NCBI GenBank assembly: GCA_017519415.1
Contig: JAFWSI010000063.1
Coordinates: 1-64,000 of the forward strand
Source of the DNA: Ruminococcus sp.
GTDB taxonomy: Bacteria > Bacillota > Clostridia > Oscillospirales > Ruminococcaceae
Length of the DNA: 64,000 nucleotides
Direction: 5' to 3'
In this document: positions 51,769 to 59,725 of the stretch, piece by piece
How the letters are laid out: each line of letters opens with the position of its first letter
How positions within the stretch are numbered: the stretch's first letter is position 1
Translations under genes and position numbers: made by a program
The notes under the pieces: generated by a model
Seen by the model: only the letters and a program-made list of their open reading frames with translations
What the model was told of the DNA's origin: nothing
Databases searched by the model: none

Positions 51769-51872
51769 GATAAAAACCAGCCTTTCTGAATGTCATGATA
51801 GCGGCAGCTGCAATACTGCCGCCCTTGATAAAGCCGGCAGACGGCGGAACGTCTGCGGGTATAATCAGTCTA
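51769..51872 (-). promoter_or_regulatory. Leader with two hairpins before the aminotransferase-trpS operon
   Basis: In transcript order it holds GCAGACG-TTCCGC-CGTCTGC and GCGGCAG-TATTGCAG-CTGCCGC. There is no T-run and no T-box signature (no AGGGUGGNACCGCG). Confidence 0.45.
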
Positions 51873-51878
51873 TCCTAT

Positions 51879-51907
51879 ATTATAACACATAATTACTGAT
51901 TCTGCAA
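51879..51907 (-). promoter_or_regulatory. Promoter of the aminotransferase-trpS operon
   Basis: Minus strand TTGCAG, 17 bases, TATAAT. Confidence 0.7.
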
Positions 51908-51956
51908 CATATATTTTTGTGAAAGAGCGGCTGCTCTTATTTACTGCGGGAGGCGT

Positions 51957-53561
51957 TTGGCACTGAAAAAGCAGAATTTCATAAAGGGCTCCATAATACT
52001 CATGCTCTCGGCGGTTCTTGCGAAGCTGCTGGGAGCTCTTTTCCGCATACCCCTTACGAATATGCTGGGGGGAGTGGGCATGAGTTATTTCAGCTGCGCC
52101 TACAGTATTTTCATGCCTGTGTACGCCCTGACGGCTGCGGGTCTCACCTCGGCCTGCGCAAGGCTCACAGCACAGAGCGCCGCCCTGGGGATGTATGACA
52201 ATGCACGGAAGATAAGGCGTACAGCCGCGCTGATATTTTCTGCTGCGGGAACTGTGGGCAGCCTGCTCATATGGCTGCTGGCAAAGCCATTCAGCGTACA
52301 TATACTCGGCAGTTCCGAGGCAGCTGCAGCAGTTGCCATGATAGCGCCGGCAGTCCTTTTAGGCTGCATAACGGCTGTGGAGAGGGGCTACTACGAGGGC
52401 ATGAGCAATATGTACCCCACAGCTTTTTCGCAGCTGGCAGAGGGCATAGTCAGGGCCGGGGCGGGACTGTATCTCTGCGCCCTTGTCATGGAGCGCCCCG
52501 GCATAGTGACGAAATTCTTTCCCTCCGTCACCGATACCCGCGGAGCTGCCGCTGCTGCGGGCATAGGGGGGGTTACCCTGTCCATGGCGGGAGCAGTGCT
52601 GTTCTTCCTTGTAATGAGGCTCTTTGCGAGACCTGTCCGCGGGGGAGAGTCTCATGTAATGAGCCGCAGGGCAATAGCCCGGGAGCTCGCTGCCACAGCT
52701 CTCCCCGTGGGAGCGGGCTCCCTTGTCACCAACCTCACCGCCTTTATCGATATGTGGACCATAATGGGCTGTATATCCCGTTTCGGCTGTAATGCAGCTG
52801 TCCCGGGGGTATCCGCGGAGGAGCTCCCGGAGTTCGTATACGGCTCCTTTTCGGGGATAGCTCTTACGGTGTTCAACCTTGTGCCCTCGGTGACGAATAT
52901 GCTGGGCAAGGGAGCTCTCACCTGCATTACCTCCGCCCGTGAGAGCGGCGACCGCTCCGCACTGGAGCACGGCACTGTGCAGGCTCTCCTCACCTCGGCG
53001 GTGATAGCCGTCCCCGCAGCCGTGGGGCTGGGGATATTTGCTCCCGAGGTGCTGAAATTGCTTTTTCCCCGCCAGTCTGATGAAGCGGCCGTATGCGTCA
53101 GTGCTCTGCGGTATCTTATGGCGGGAATGGTATGCCTCTGCATTTCGGCTCCGCTTTTCAGTATGCTTCAGGCAGTGGGGAGAGCCTCTGCTCCCCTGAG
53201 GATAATGCTCCTCGGCACAGCGGTGAAGCTTGGACTGAACCTGCTGCTGATACCCTTTATGGGAGCGGACGGAGCGGCAGCTTCCACGTCCGTAAGCTAT
53301 ATGCTGATACTTGGGGTGTCCCTGCGTGTATACATAAAGGAAACAGGAGCCGCTGTGCCTGCGGCTCCCTTCGGAAAGGTGATATATTCGGGAGCTGTAT
53401 GCGGCGCCGCAGCTCTTTTCGTTCACGGAGCCGTCAGCCGCAGCGGAGCTCCGCCCGTCATAGTCCTCGCAGCGGCAGCCGCCGCAGGGGGCGTGATATA
53501 CGGGGTGCTGATATACGCCCTTATCGGAAGAAGGGCGGCAGGGAACGTTCTCAGCCGTTAG
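51957..53561 (+). CDS. SpoVB/MurJ-like polysaccharide or lipid flippase
   Basis: A 534-residue membrane protein with about 14 helices, of the MOP/MVF exporter superfamily. FIKGSIILMLSAVLAKLLGALFRIPLTNMLGGVGMSYFSCAY is the SpoVB-type N-terminus, and ALPVGAGSLVTNLTAFIDMW and LFSMLQAVGRASAPL are internal matches. It probably moves lipid-linked cell-wall or polysaccharide units across the membrane. In spore formers SpoVB serves cortex synthesis; here a role in the vegetative wall is equally possible. The start is TTG 51957 behind GGGAGG, with close spacing. Confidence 0.85.
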   Translation: MALKKQNFIKGSIILMLSAVLAKLLGALFRIPLTNMLGGVGMSYFSCAYSIFMPVYALTAAGLTSACARLTAQSAALGMYDNARKIRRTAALIFSAAGTVGSLLIWLLAKPFSVHILGSSEAAAAVAMIAPAVLLGCITAVERGYYEGMSNMYPTAFSQLAEGIVRAGAGLYLCALVMERPGIVTKFFPSVTDTRGAAAAAGIGGVTLSMAGAVLFFLVMRLFARPVRGGESHVMSRRAIARELAATALPVGAGSLVTNLTAFIDMWTIMGCISRFGCNAAVPGVSAEELPEFVYGSFSGIALTVFNLVPSVTNMLGKGALTCITSARESGDRSALEHGTVQALLTSAVIAVPAAVGLGIFAPEVLKLLFPRQSDEAAVCVSALRYLMAGMVCLCISAPLFSMLQAVGRASAPLRIMLLGTAVKLGLNLLLIPFMGADGAAASTSVSYMLILGVSLRVYIKETGAAVPAAPFGKVIYSGAVCGAAALFVHGAVSRSGAPPVIVLAAAAAAGGVIYGVLIYALIGRRAAGNVLSR

Positions 53562-53591
53562 TACTTGGCTCATGGATGGCTGATGCCCGTC

Positions 53592-53620
53592 AAAAAAGGG
53601 GCGATGTTTTACATCGCCCC
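53592..53620 (-). terminator. Terminator of the DUF4352-like lipoprotein gene
   Basis: Minus strand GGGGCGATGT-AAA-ACATCGCCCC followed by TTTTTTG. On the plus strand it may also weakly end the flippase transcript. Confidence 0.8.
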
Positions 53621-53644
53621 TTACTATCAATGGCCTGATACTTA

Positions 53645-54286
53645 TTATGATTTCCTGTCGAGGAGATCTGCGGAGGGCTTCTGAATATCGCTCTCAGCAA
53701 CATCGATCCTGATGACCTTTTCCTTATTCCGCGGATCGTCTCCGGTGGGGAAGAAGCATACAGTGAAATCGTTTATATCCTTGTTGATTATGAAGCCGCC
53801 GATAACTCCGCTGAACTGTCCGTTGGACGGTATGTCGAAGGGATCGGGGAAGTATTTCTTATCGGAGAAGGTGCTCCTTGCATAGAGGAGAGTGCGTATG
53901 CTTGAATACTCCTCAGAGCCGTCGGGGAGCACGAGGTAGAAGTTATTGAGGGTGCTGAGGGTGTAGGCCTTGCTCGTATTGTTCTTGATGGTAATATCAA
54001 AGAAGATGAATTTGTTTCCGTCCTCGATGTAATCTGCGTCGATAACTGAATTGAGCTTGAACACCATGTCGTTCTCATTGAATTCATCGCCTATATTTCC
54101 CTTGAGCTGTATGGTGCCTATGGGAGTAGTCGAGATCTCTCCCTCCACAAGGCCTGCGTCGTTACCGCTTGAAACGGCGGGTGACGGAGCCTTTGAGCTT
54201 GTATCCGTATTATCAAGACAGCCTGTGGCTGTGCCTGCGAAAAGCGCTGATGCGAGCAGGAGCGCAGTAAGTTTTGTTGTTTTCAT
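53645..54286 (-). CDS. DUF4352-like lipoprotein
   Basis: A lipobox (TATGC) starts a 213-residue protein. An acidic/Ser linker precedes one immunoglobulin-like beta domain: VFKLNSVIDADYIEDGNKFIFFDITIKNNTSKAYTLSTLNNFYLVLPDGSEEYSS. This pattern fits DUF4352 (telokin-like) surface lipoproteins of unknown function. It is monocistronic with its own promoter and terminator. Confidence 0.8.
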   Translation of the reverse strand: MKTTKLTALLLASALFAGTATGCLDNTDTSSKAPSPAVSSGNDAGLVEGEISTTPIGTIQLKGNIGDEFNENDMVFKLNSVIDADYIEDGNKFIFFDITIKNNTSKAYTLSTLNNFYLVLPDGSEEYSSIRTLLYARSTFSDKKYFPDPFDIPSNGQFSGVIGGFIINKDINDFTVCFFPTGDDPRNKEKVIRIDVAESDIQKPSADLLDRKS

Positions 54287-54337
54287 TTTTCTATCCTCCG
54301 GGTCTTATGCCTTGCGGCATATATTTACAGCAATAAT

Positions 54338-54367
54338 AGTATATCACAACCGGGTACGGCTTGTCAA
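54338..54367 (-). promoter_or_regulatory. Promoter of the DUF4352-like gene
   Basis: Minus strand TTGACA, 18 bases, TATACT. Confidence 0.7.
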
Positions 54368-54663
54368 GGAAAATCGGTATACCGTCCGGGGAAAGATACT
54401 GCGGGAGCGCTGCTTTCTTCCCGTTATTTACTTTGTACAAACAGGAGCAGCTTCTCTTGTGCATTCATACGAAGATAACGGGATATTCGTCTTTTTTGCC
54501 TCTGAGATTCACTATATAATAAAACTTGGCGGAGGTGATAAAGCAGATATTGGCTTCAGGATCTGACATCAGCGGCATATGACATTCCGGCAGATACCCG
54601 CATGAATTTTAATCCTCTCATAAGGCTGTCAGCCTTAAATATTATGTAAAGAAGGTAAAATCA
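54368..54663. other. Spacer before the five-gene secreted array
   Basis: No gene with a ribosome site is seen. A TATAAT near 54514 lacks a good -35 box. The perfect hairpin AAGGCT-GTC-AGCCTT (about 54621-54635) lies in the leader just before the first gene. Confidence 0.5.
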
Positions 54664-55044
54664 ATGAAAAATGTATTCAGAAAGGCCGTAGCAGCGGTCG
54701 TGGCATTCACCCTCCTCGGCGCAGGAACAGCATTCACAAATACGGTTTCTTCAAAGCAAAGCTCTGTTACGGCAACTGCCGCAAGTATTTCCCCAAGTCA
54801 GTGTACTTCTCATGGACAGTTTGTTAAACATGATAAAGCAATATATAGAAGGTATGAATGGCGTGATAAAGATTATGATTATGAGTGTAACAAAGTAACG
54901 CAGGAAGAATACTATGTTGTTAATGTATATGATGTATCATATTGCAAAGCTTGTGGATATATAGTAAAAAGTCAAAAAAATGTTTCTGAATCTTCTGTAA
55001 GGCGTACTGGAAAAACAAGAAAACTTAAGATAATTTGGCGATAA
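54664..55044 (+). CDS. Small secreted Cys-rich protein, array member 1
   Basis: A 126-residue protein. The signal peptide (MKNVFRKAVAAVVAFTLLGAG) is nearly shared by all five array members. The mature part has CTSHGQFVKH near residue 47, a basic Tyr-rich middle, and the pair CKACGYIV near residue 97, followed by a basic tail. Cys-x-x-His plus Cys-x-x-Cys could form one zinc site. I recognise no family. The mature region is AT-rich compared with neighbouring genes. AGAAGG precedes the ATG. Confidence 0.7.
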   Translation: MKNVFRKAVAAVVAFTLLGAGTAFTNTVSSKQSSVTATAASISPSQCTSHGQFVKHDKAIYRRYEWRDKDYDYECNKVTQEEYYVVNVYDVSYCKACGYIVKSQKNVSESSVRRTGKTRKLKIIWR

Positions 55045-55066
55045 GTAGATAAAGGAAGTGGAAAAA

Positions 55067-55444
55067 ATGAAAAATGTATTCAGAAAACTCACAGCGACCG
55101 CTATGGCATTCACCCTCCTCGGCGCGGGAACAACATTCGCAAATACGGTCTCTCCCAAGACAGATGCATTAACAGCGTCCGCTGCAACAGTTGAGCCCAA
55201 TTCTCCTCACAATCACGGACAGTTTGTTTATCACACAAAAGAAGTAAGTGAATACTCAGTGCCTGTTAAAGGTCAGTATTGGTTCACGACAGTGACTTAT
55301 GGCCGCAGATATTATCACAATGAATATGATGTGGTACGCTGTCAGGCCTGCGGCGGTGTGGTGAAGAAGACGCTTACATCTTCTTCTACCCGGTATGAGG
55401 ATTATTCATATCTATTCAGAAGCCAAAAACCATACATAGTTTAA
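55067..55444 (+). CDS. Small secreted Cys-motif protein, array member 2
   Basis: A 125-residue paralogue of its neighbours and closest to member 3: both have PHNHGQ, then HTxEVSEYSVPVKG, a GRxYY strand, YDVVRCQACGGVVK and a C-terminal YEDYS. The first Cys of the motif is replaced by His (HNH), so the putative site would be His plus CxxC. ATG 55067 is preferred (AAAGGAAG, 8-9 base spacing); an in-frame GTG at 55058 overlaps the ribosome site. Confidence 0.7.
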   Translation: MKNVFRKLTATAMAFTLLGAGTTFANTVSPKTDALTASAATVEPNSPHNHGQFVYHTKEVSEYSVPVKGQYWFTTVTYGRRYYHNEYDVVRCQACGGVVKKTLTSSSTRYEDYSYLFRSQKPYIV

Positions 55445-55456
55445 GGAAGTGGAAAA

Positions 55457-55825
55457 ATGAAAAATGTATTCAGAAAGCTCACAGCGGCGGTCATGGCATT
55501 CACCCTCCTCGGCGCAGGAACGACATTCACAAATACGGTTTCTCCTAAGACAAACGCATTAACAGCGTCAGCTGCAACAGTTGATCCCAATACTCCTCAC
55601 AATCACGGACAGTGTGTTTATCACACAAGAGAAGTAAGTGAATACTCAGTGCCTGTTAAAGGAACGTTTATGTTCAGGACAGTGGTTTATGGCCGCACAT
55701 ATTATTTCAATGTATATGATGTGGTCCGCTGTCAGGCCTGCGGCGGTGTGGTGAAGAGGACGCTTACATATACTGATTCCTGGTATGAGGATTATTCAGC
55801 TTTCTATACATATAGAAGATATTAA
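55457..55825 (+). CDS. Small secreted Cys-motif protein, array member 3
   Basis: A 122-residue close paralogue of member 2, with an identical layout: signal peptide, PHNHGQCVYH, Tyr-rich strands, RCQACGGVVKRTL. It starts 12 bases after member 2 with AAGGAAG before the ATG. The signal-peptide DNA is almost identical between the copies while the middle of the mature part varies. Confidence 0.7.
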   Translation: MKNVFRKLTAAVMAFTLLGAGTTFTNTVSPKTNALTASAATVDPNTPHNHGQCVYHTREVSEYSVPVKGTFMFRTVVYGRTYYFNVYDVVRCQACGGVVKRTLTYTDSWYEDYSAFYTYRRY

Positions 55826-55846
55826 TGATCTAAAGAGAGGTGTAAA

Positions 55847-56191
55847 ATGAAAAACTTATTCAAAAAGGCCGCTGCGGCGGTCATGGCATTCACCCTCCTC
55901 GGCGCGGTAACGACATTCACAAATAAGGTTTCTTCAAAGCCGGGCGTACTTACAGCAGCGGCCGCTGACACCGCCAAAGTCAAATGTACCTGTCATGGAC
56001 AGTACGTCTGGCATAAACCATTGCCGTTCAGTTATGATAAAAAAGTAAAAGAAGTAGTCATTGGCGCCCATTATCGCTATGAGACGTACTACACGGTGCA
56101 CGTTGAATCCAAATACGATGTGACATACTGTCGGGCTTGCGGAGAAATAGTAAATAAAACGGAAATCTATTATCGTGAATACAGAATATGA
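55847..56191 (+). CDS. Small secreted Cys-motif protein, array member 4
   Basis: A 114-residue member with CTCHGQYVWHK near residue 46, then a Tyr/His-rich strand part, YDVTYCRACGEIVNK and a short tail. It is more diverged from members 2 and 3 than they are from each other. It starts 21 bases after member 3 with GAGAGGTG before the ATG. Confidence 0.7.
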   Translation: MKNLFKKAAAAVMAFTLLGAVTTFTNKVSSKPGVLTAAAADTAKVKCTCHGQYVWHKPLPFSYDKKVKEVVIGAHYRYETYYTVHVESKYDVTYCRACGEIVNKTEIYYREYRI

Positions 56192-56214
56192 ATTAATGTA
56201 ACGGAGGAATAAAA

Positions 56215-56688
56215 ATGAAAAACGTAATTAAAAAGATCGCAAGCATTGCTATGGCATTTATTCTTCTCGGCACAGGAACAGCTCTGACAAAAAAGATCTC
56301 GCCCGGCATACAGACTATACTGACCGCAAGCGCTGCAACATGTACGAAATGCCACGGCGGCAGTTATTGGGTGACCTCTACATCCCAGCAGGTAGGATCG
56401 CATGTGACGGTGTATCATTACACCTGCGGACTTTGCGGCAATGAATGGACATCAGCCTGCTGCAATCACGGAAAAGAAAGAAGATATACATCTGACTGGG
56501 AGTACGTCGGTGCGCCGGAATGCAAAAGCTGGTATCTGTGGTCGTATAATTATTCAAAGAGTTACGAGAATTACTGTCCTTACTGCAATAAGGTATTAGC
56601 GTACGGCAAACGTTACAAGCATGTCAAATGGAACACATTCCTCGGAGTAAGCACTCAATATGAAGATGATAAGCCAAGTGCTTACTGA
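56215..56688 (+). CDS. Small secreted Cys-rich protein, array member 5
   Basis: A 157-residue, most divergent member. The signal peptide is of the same type. The mature part has more Cys: CTKCHGGSYW, TCGLCGNEW, ACCNHGKER, then a WEYVGAPECKSWYLW stretch and CPYCNKVLAYG, so two or three zinc-ribbon-like sites are possible. It starts behind CGGAGGAA and is followed by a strong terminator, which makes the whole array look like one operon. Confidence 0.7.
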   Translation: MKNVIKKIASIAMAFILLGTGTALTKKISPGIQTILTASAATCTKCHGGSYWVTSTSQQVGSHVTVYHYTCGLCGNEWTSACCNHGKERRYTSDWEYVGAPECKSWYLWSYNYSKSYENYCPYCNKVLAYGKRYKHVKWNTFLGVSTQYEDDKPSAY

Positions 56689-56706
56689 TCTTTCACAGAA
56701 TTGATC

Positions 56707-56742
56707 AAAATCTCCCCTCAACGCGAGGGGAGATTTTATTTT
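56707..56742 (+). terminator. Terminator of the secreted array
   Basis: AAAATCTCCCCTC-AACGC-GAGGGGAGATTTT followed by ATTTTC. Confidence 0.88.
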
Positions 56743-56766
56743 CAGAGCACAGTTTTGAAAAAGCAC

Positions 56767-56795
56767 TTGCAAACCTACTAAACCTATGGTATAAT
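56767..56795 (+). promoter_or_regulatory. Promoter of the Rrf2-family gene
   Basis: TTGCAA, 17 bases, TATAAT. The spacer contains ACCTACTAAACCTAT, then GGTAT, possibly an operator. Confidence 0.7.
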
Positions 56796-56829
56796 AAGAT
56801 AAACAAGCTGCGTGAAAGGACGTGCGGAA

Positions 56830-57264
56830 ATGAAGATCTCAACAAAAGGAAGATATGCTCTGAGGATGCTGTATGACCTTGCACTTCATCAGGAGGAGGG
56901 TTATGTGTCCCTTAAGGATATAGCCGAGAGGCAGAGTATTTCCAAGAAATATCTCGAACAGATAGTCCCCCTGCTGAACAAGACGGGGCTTCTCAGGACA
57001 AACCGCGGAAACAAGGGCGGATATATGCTGGCGGGCAAAGCAGACGAGATAAGCGTGGCCGATGTGCTCATGGCTACCGAGGGCAGCCTTGCACCTGTTT
57101 CCTGTCTCGAATACGAGCCCAACGAATGTCCCCGTGCAGGGGAATGCTCCACCCTGTACATATGGGAGGGACTTTACGATGTGATAAAGGAATACCTCGG
57201 CGGCGTGACCATTCAGGACATCATTGACAGGAACGTGGGAAACGGCGGCGATTACTGCATATAA
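56830..57264 (+). CDS. Rrf2-family transcriptional regulator with three Cys
   Basis: A 144-residue winged-helix regulator: MKISTKGRYALRMLYDLALH, then the recognition part LKDIAERQSISKKYLEQIVPLLNKTGLLRTNRGNKGGY. CLEYEPNECPRAGEC has Cys-x7-Cys-x5-Cys at the place where IscR/NsrR-type members bind an Fe-S cluster; CymR-type cysteine regulators lack this triad. The convergent cysK next door suggests control of cysteine or Fe-S metabolism, but either reading is possible. ATG 56830 follows AAAGGA with 9-base spacing. Confidence 0.88.
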   Translation: MKISTKGRYALRMLYDLALHQEEGYVSLKDIAERQSISKKYLEQIVPLLNKTGLLRTNRGNKGGYMLAGKADEISVADVLMATEGSLAPVSCLEYEPNECPRAGECSTLYIWEGLYDVIKEYLGGVTIQDIIDRNVGNGGDYCI

Positions 57265-57268
57265 AAAC

Positions 57269-57303
57269 AAATACAGCCTCTGCTTTGAGCGGAGGCTGTA
57301 TTT
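57269..57303. terminator. Bidirectional terminator between the Rrf2 gene and cysK
   Basis: AAATACAGCCTC and GAGGCTGTATTT form a 12-bp stem. On the minus strand it is followed by GTTTTTAT, so it mainly ends cysK. Confidence 0.8.
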
Positions 57304-57329
57304 GCTGTAAATGGCATATTTTAATATAA

Positions 57330-58256
57330 TTATTCAAACATGGGAGTTGAGAGGTAACGCTCGCCCGTATCGGGAAGAAGAGCAACAATGGTCTTGCCCT
57401 TGTTCTCGGGACGCTTTGCCAGCTGGATAGCAGCCCATACAGCCGCACCCGAGGAAATACCCACGAGTACGCCCTCGTTCCTTACGATAGCCTTGCCTGT
57501 TTCAAAGGCGTCTTCGTTGGCTACGGTGATTATCTCGTCGTAAATGCCGGTATCGAGAGTCTCGGGCACAAAACCTGCGCCGATACCCTGTATCTTGTGG
57601 GGACCTGCCTTGCCCTCGGAGAGGACAGGCGAGCTCTGAGGCTCAACAGCAACTATCTTTACATTCGGGTTCTTTGACTTCAGGTATCTGCCCGTACCGC
57701 TGAGTGTACCGCCGGTGCCGACGCCTGCAACGAATATATCCACCTTGCCGTCGGTATCGTTCCATATCTCAACGCCTGTGGTCTTTTCATGTATAGCGGG
57801 ATTTGCGGGGTTTGTGAACTGAGAGGGGATAAAGCTGCCCTTGATCTCGTGAGCGAGCTCCTCAGCCTTCTCGATAGCGCCCTTCATTCCCTTTGTGCCC
57901 TCTGTGAGCACCAGCTCTGCACCGTAGGCCTTCATAAGGTTGCGGCGCTCGATGCTCATGGTCTCGGGCATGGTGATTATAAGGCGGTAGCCTCTTGCAG
58001 CAGCCACGGAAGCGAGACCGATACCGGTATTGCCGCTGGTGGGCTCGATAATAACGCTGCCCTCCTTGAGGATGCCCTTTGCCTCGGCGTCGTCGATCAT
58101 TGCCTTGGCTATCCTGTCCTTAACGCTGCCTGCGGGATTGAAGTATTCCAGCTTTGCGAGAACGGTAGCGTTCAGCTCGTTGCTCTTTTCGAGGCCTGTG
58201 AGCTCCAGCAGGGGGGTATTTCCGATGAGGTCCGTGATCTTTTTGTAAACGTTCAT
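57330..58256 (-). CDS. cysK: Cysteine synthase (O-acetylserine sulfhydrylase)
   Basis: A PLP enzyme that makes cysteine from O-acetylserine and sulfide. IGNTPLLEL, the PLP lysine in NPAGSVKDR (Lys46), TSGNTG near residue 75, and [14 protein letters not shown] are classic. At 308 residues it has normal length. It has a strong promoter of its own and is convergent with the Rrf2 gene. Confidence 0.96.
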   Translation of the reverse strand: MNVYKKITDLIGNTPLLELTGLEKSNELNATVLAKLEYFNPAGSVKDRIAKAMIDDAEAKGILKEGSVIIEPTSGNTGIGLASVAAARGYRLIITMPETMSIERRNLMKAYGAELVLTEGTKGMKGAIEKAEELAHEIKGSFIPSQFTNPANPAIHEKTTGVEIWNDTDGKVDIFVAGVGTGGTLSGTGRYLKSKNPNVKIVAVEPQSSPVLSEGKAGPHKIQGIGAGFVPETLDTGIYDEIITVANEDAFETGKAIVRNEGVLVGISSGAAVWAAIQLAKRPENKGKTIVALLPDTGERYLSTPMFE

Positions 58257-58410
58257 AAATAATCTCTCCTTTATAGTTATTAACGGTAAGCTTTGGTATT
58301 GTATGACGTGGACGCTGTTATGCAGCCGTCAACATCGTTTGTGCGTGATAAGTAACATTATCATCATCTCCATGATTAAACTATATCACCTATATGTTTG
58401 GTATGATTAT

Positions 58411-58439
58411 ATTATAACAGCAGGATTTACATTTGTCAA
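58411..58439 (-). promoter_or_regulatory. cysK promoter
   Basis: Minus strand TTGACA, 17 bases, TATAAT. Just downstream in the transcript (58388-58404) lies an ACCTA..GGTAT arrangement also present at the Rrf2 promoter. The leader to cysK is about 150 bases long. Confidence 0.8.
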
Positions 58440-58469
58440 CCCTTTTTTGAAAATTTTTTCGTATAAGCA

Positions 58470-58496
58470 AAAAAAGGCTCCCGTCAAGGGAGCCTT
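58470..58496 (-). terminator. Terminator of the cohesin-like lipoprotein gene
   Basis: Minus strand GGCTCCC-TTGAC-GGGAGCC followed by TTTTTTTG. Confidence 0.88.
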
Positions 58497-58504
58497 CAGT
58501 TATT

Positions 58505-59374
58505 TTAGTTGGGTTTCTTGCCGATGTCGGCAGAGCCGTTTGAAGCCTCTGCGAATTCGCCTGCGGGCATGAGCTTTACGACCTCCATAGCGTTTGCGTC
58601 GTAGTATACCCAGACGAGGATAGCTGCGAGACCGGGGTTGTTCTTGAGGTTGATGTAGTAATCAACTGTATCGCCGGCCTTGGCGGAAACGTTGTCGCCG
58701 TAAGCCACGAAGCCTGTCTCCGAGGAAACGTTCTGAGCCTCGATTGAGCCGCCTACTCTGATGTTACCCTGGATAACCTTGTCGGGAGGAGTGGAAACGC
58801 CTGTCACGCTGGAGAAATCAGGAGTAAATCTTACGGGATAATCCTTGTCGGGGATATTGTCCTTGAGCTTGAAGGTGATCTTGATGAACTTGTCATTGAA
58901 GATGTAGTCGGAATCCTTTGATATATCCACCCAGAGGCAGTATCTGCTCTCCATCTTGCTCTTGTAGCCGGAAGCGTCGGAAGCCTGAGTGGGCTTGGTA
59001 ACGATCTGTGTTACCACCTTGCCGTTGGCGTCGGTAGCCTTTTCGCCGTTTGCCTCGGTCACCTCAACGATCTCTGTAGCGGGCTCCTTTGAAACGGGAT
59101 CCGCAGAATTGAGATCCACGTCCGGATCGGGAGGAGTCAGACCGCTGTTGGCGAGATCCTCGGGAGAGCCTGTCTGGAATGGGGTGCCGACGATATTTCC
59201 GTCCTCGTTGACGATATGATCGAGGTTATCGTCCATATTATTACCCGCAGATGCGGATGACTGACCGCCCTTGCCGCTGTTGCCGCTGTTCGAGCCCGAG
59301 CATGAAGCAACGGAGGAAACAGCCACACAGGCAACTGCTGTCAGAGCTATAATTCTTTTCCTTATATTACTCAT
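58505..59374 (-). CDS. Lipoprotein with cohesin-like halves in reversed order
   Basis: A 289-residue lipoprotein: lipobox VASC, a Ser/Gly/Asn-rich region and an acidic Thr/Pro linker. About residues 140-215 (FIKITFKLKDNIPDKDYPV, then VIQGNIRVGG) read like the C-terminal half of a cohesin. About residues 232-270 (AKAGDTVDYYINLKNNPGLA, then LVWVYYDANAMEVVKL) read like a cohesin N-terminal half. The order is therefore swapped, as in a circular permutation, or two partial modules are joined. If it folds it would be a membrane-anchored cohesin. ATG 59374 follows AAAGGA. It has a consensus promoter and a terminator of its own. Confidence 0.7.
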   Translation of the reverse strand: MSNIRKRIIALTAVACVAVSSVASCSGSNSGNSGKGGQSSASAGNNMDDNLDHIVNEDGNIVGTPFQTGSPEDLANSGLTPPDPDVDLNSADPVSKEPATEIVEVTEANGEKATDANGKVVTQIVTKPTQASDASGYKSKMESRYCLWVDISKDSDYIFNDKFIKITFKLKDNIPDKDYPVRFTPDFSSVTGVSTPPDKVIQGNIRVGGSIEAQNVSSETGFVAYGDNVSAKAGDTVDYYINLKNNPGLAAILVWVYYDANAMEVVKLMPAGEFAEASNGSADIGKKPN

Positions 59375-59630
59375 AGTTTTGCATCCTTTCATTTTTTTGT
59401 ACATACAAATGCGAAGCAGTGCTCTTCGCTCAGCTTATACTCATTATACACAAGCCGCAAGGATTTGTCAAGACGCGGGGCGAAATGTAATAAATTCTCG
59501 GAAAAGAGACACCTTTTTACCACTTTTATTTCACCGTTTTGTCATTTTTGAGTTTGTGCACCTCTCTCATATATGGGAAGATTATTAAATATAAATAAGA
59601 TTTGGAGTTGATATTAGTCAAAATCATGTA
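59375..59630. other. Divergent spacer between the lipoprotein and GH5 genes
   Basis: Apart from the two outward promoters, no gene or strong structure is seen. Confidence 0.6.
59443..59471 (-). promoter_or_regulatory. Promoter of the cohesin-like lipoprotein
   Basis: Minus strand TTGACA, 17 bases, TATAAT, a full consensus. Confidence 0.82.
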
Positions 59631-59659
59631 TTGAAAAGAAAGCCGCGGCGTGTTATAAT
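59631..59659 (+). promoter_or_regulatory. Promoter of the GH5 gene
   Basis: TTGAAA, 17 bases, TATAAT, about 67 bases before the start. Confidence 0.78.
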
Positions 59660-59725
59660 TATATAGTGTGTTTTGAAAATGTTTTTGATCTCAGGATCAA
59701 CACTGATGAGGGAAGGACATTAAAA

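Noticed and set aside
51769..51872. T-box leader before the aminotransferase-trpS operon.
   Set aside because: The conserved T-box sequence and an antiterminator/terminator pair are absent.
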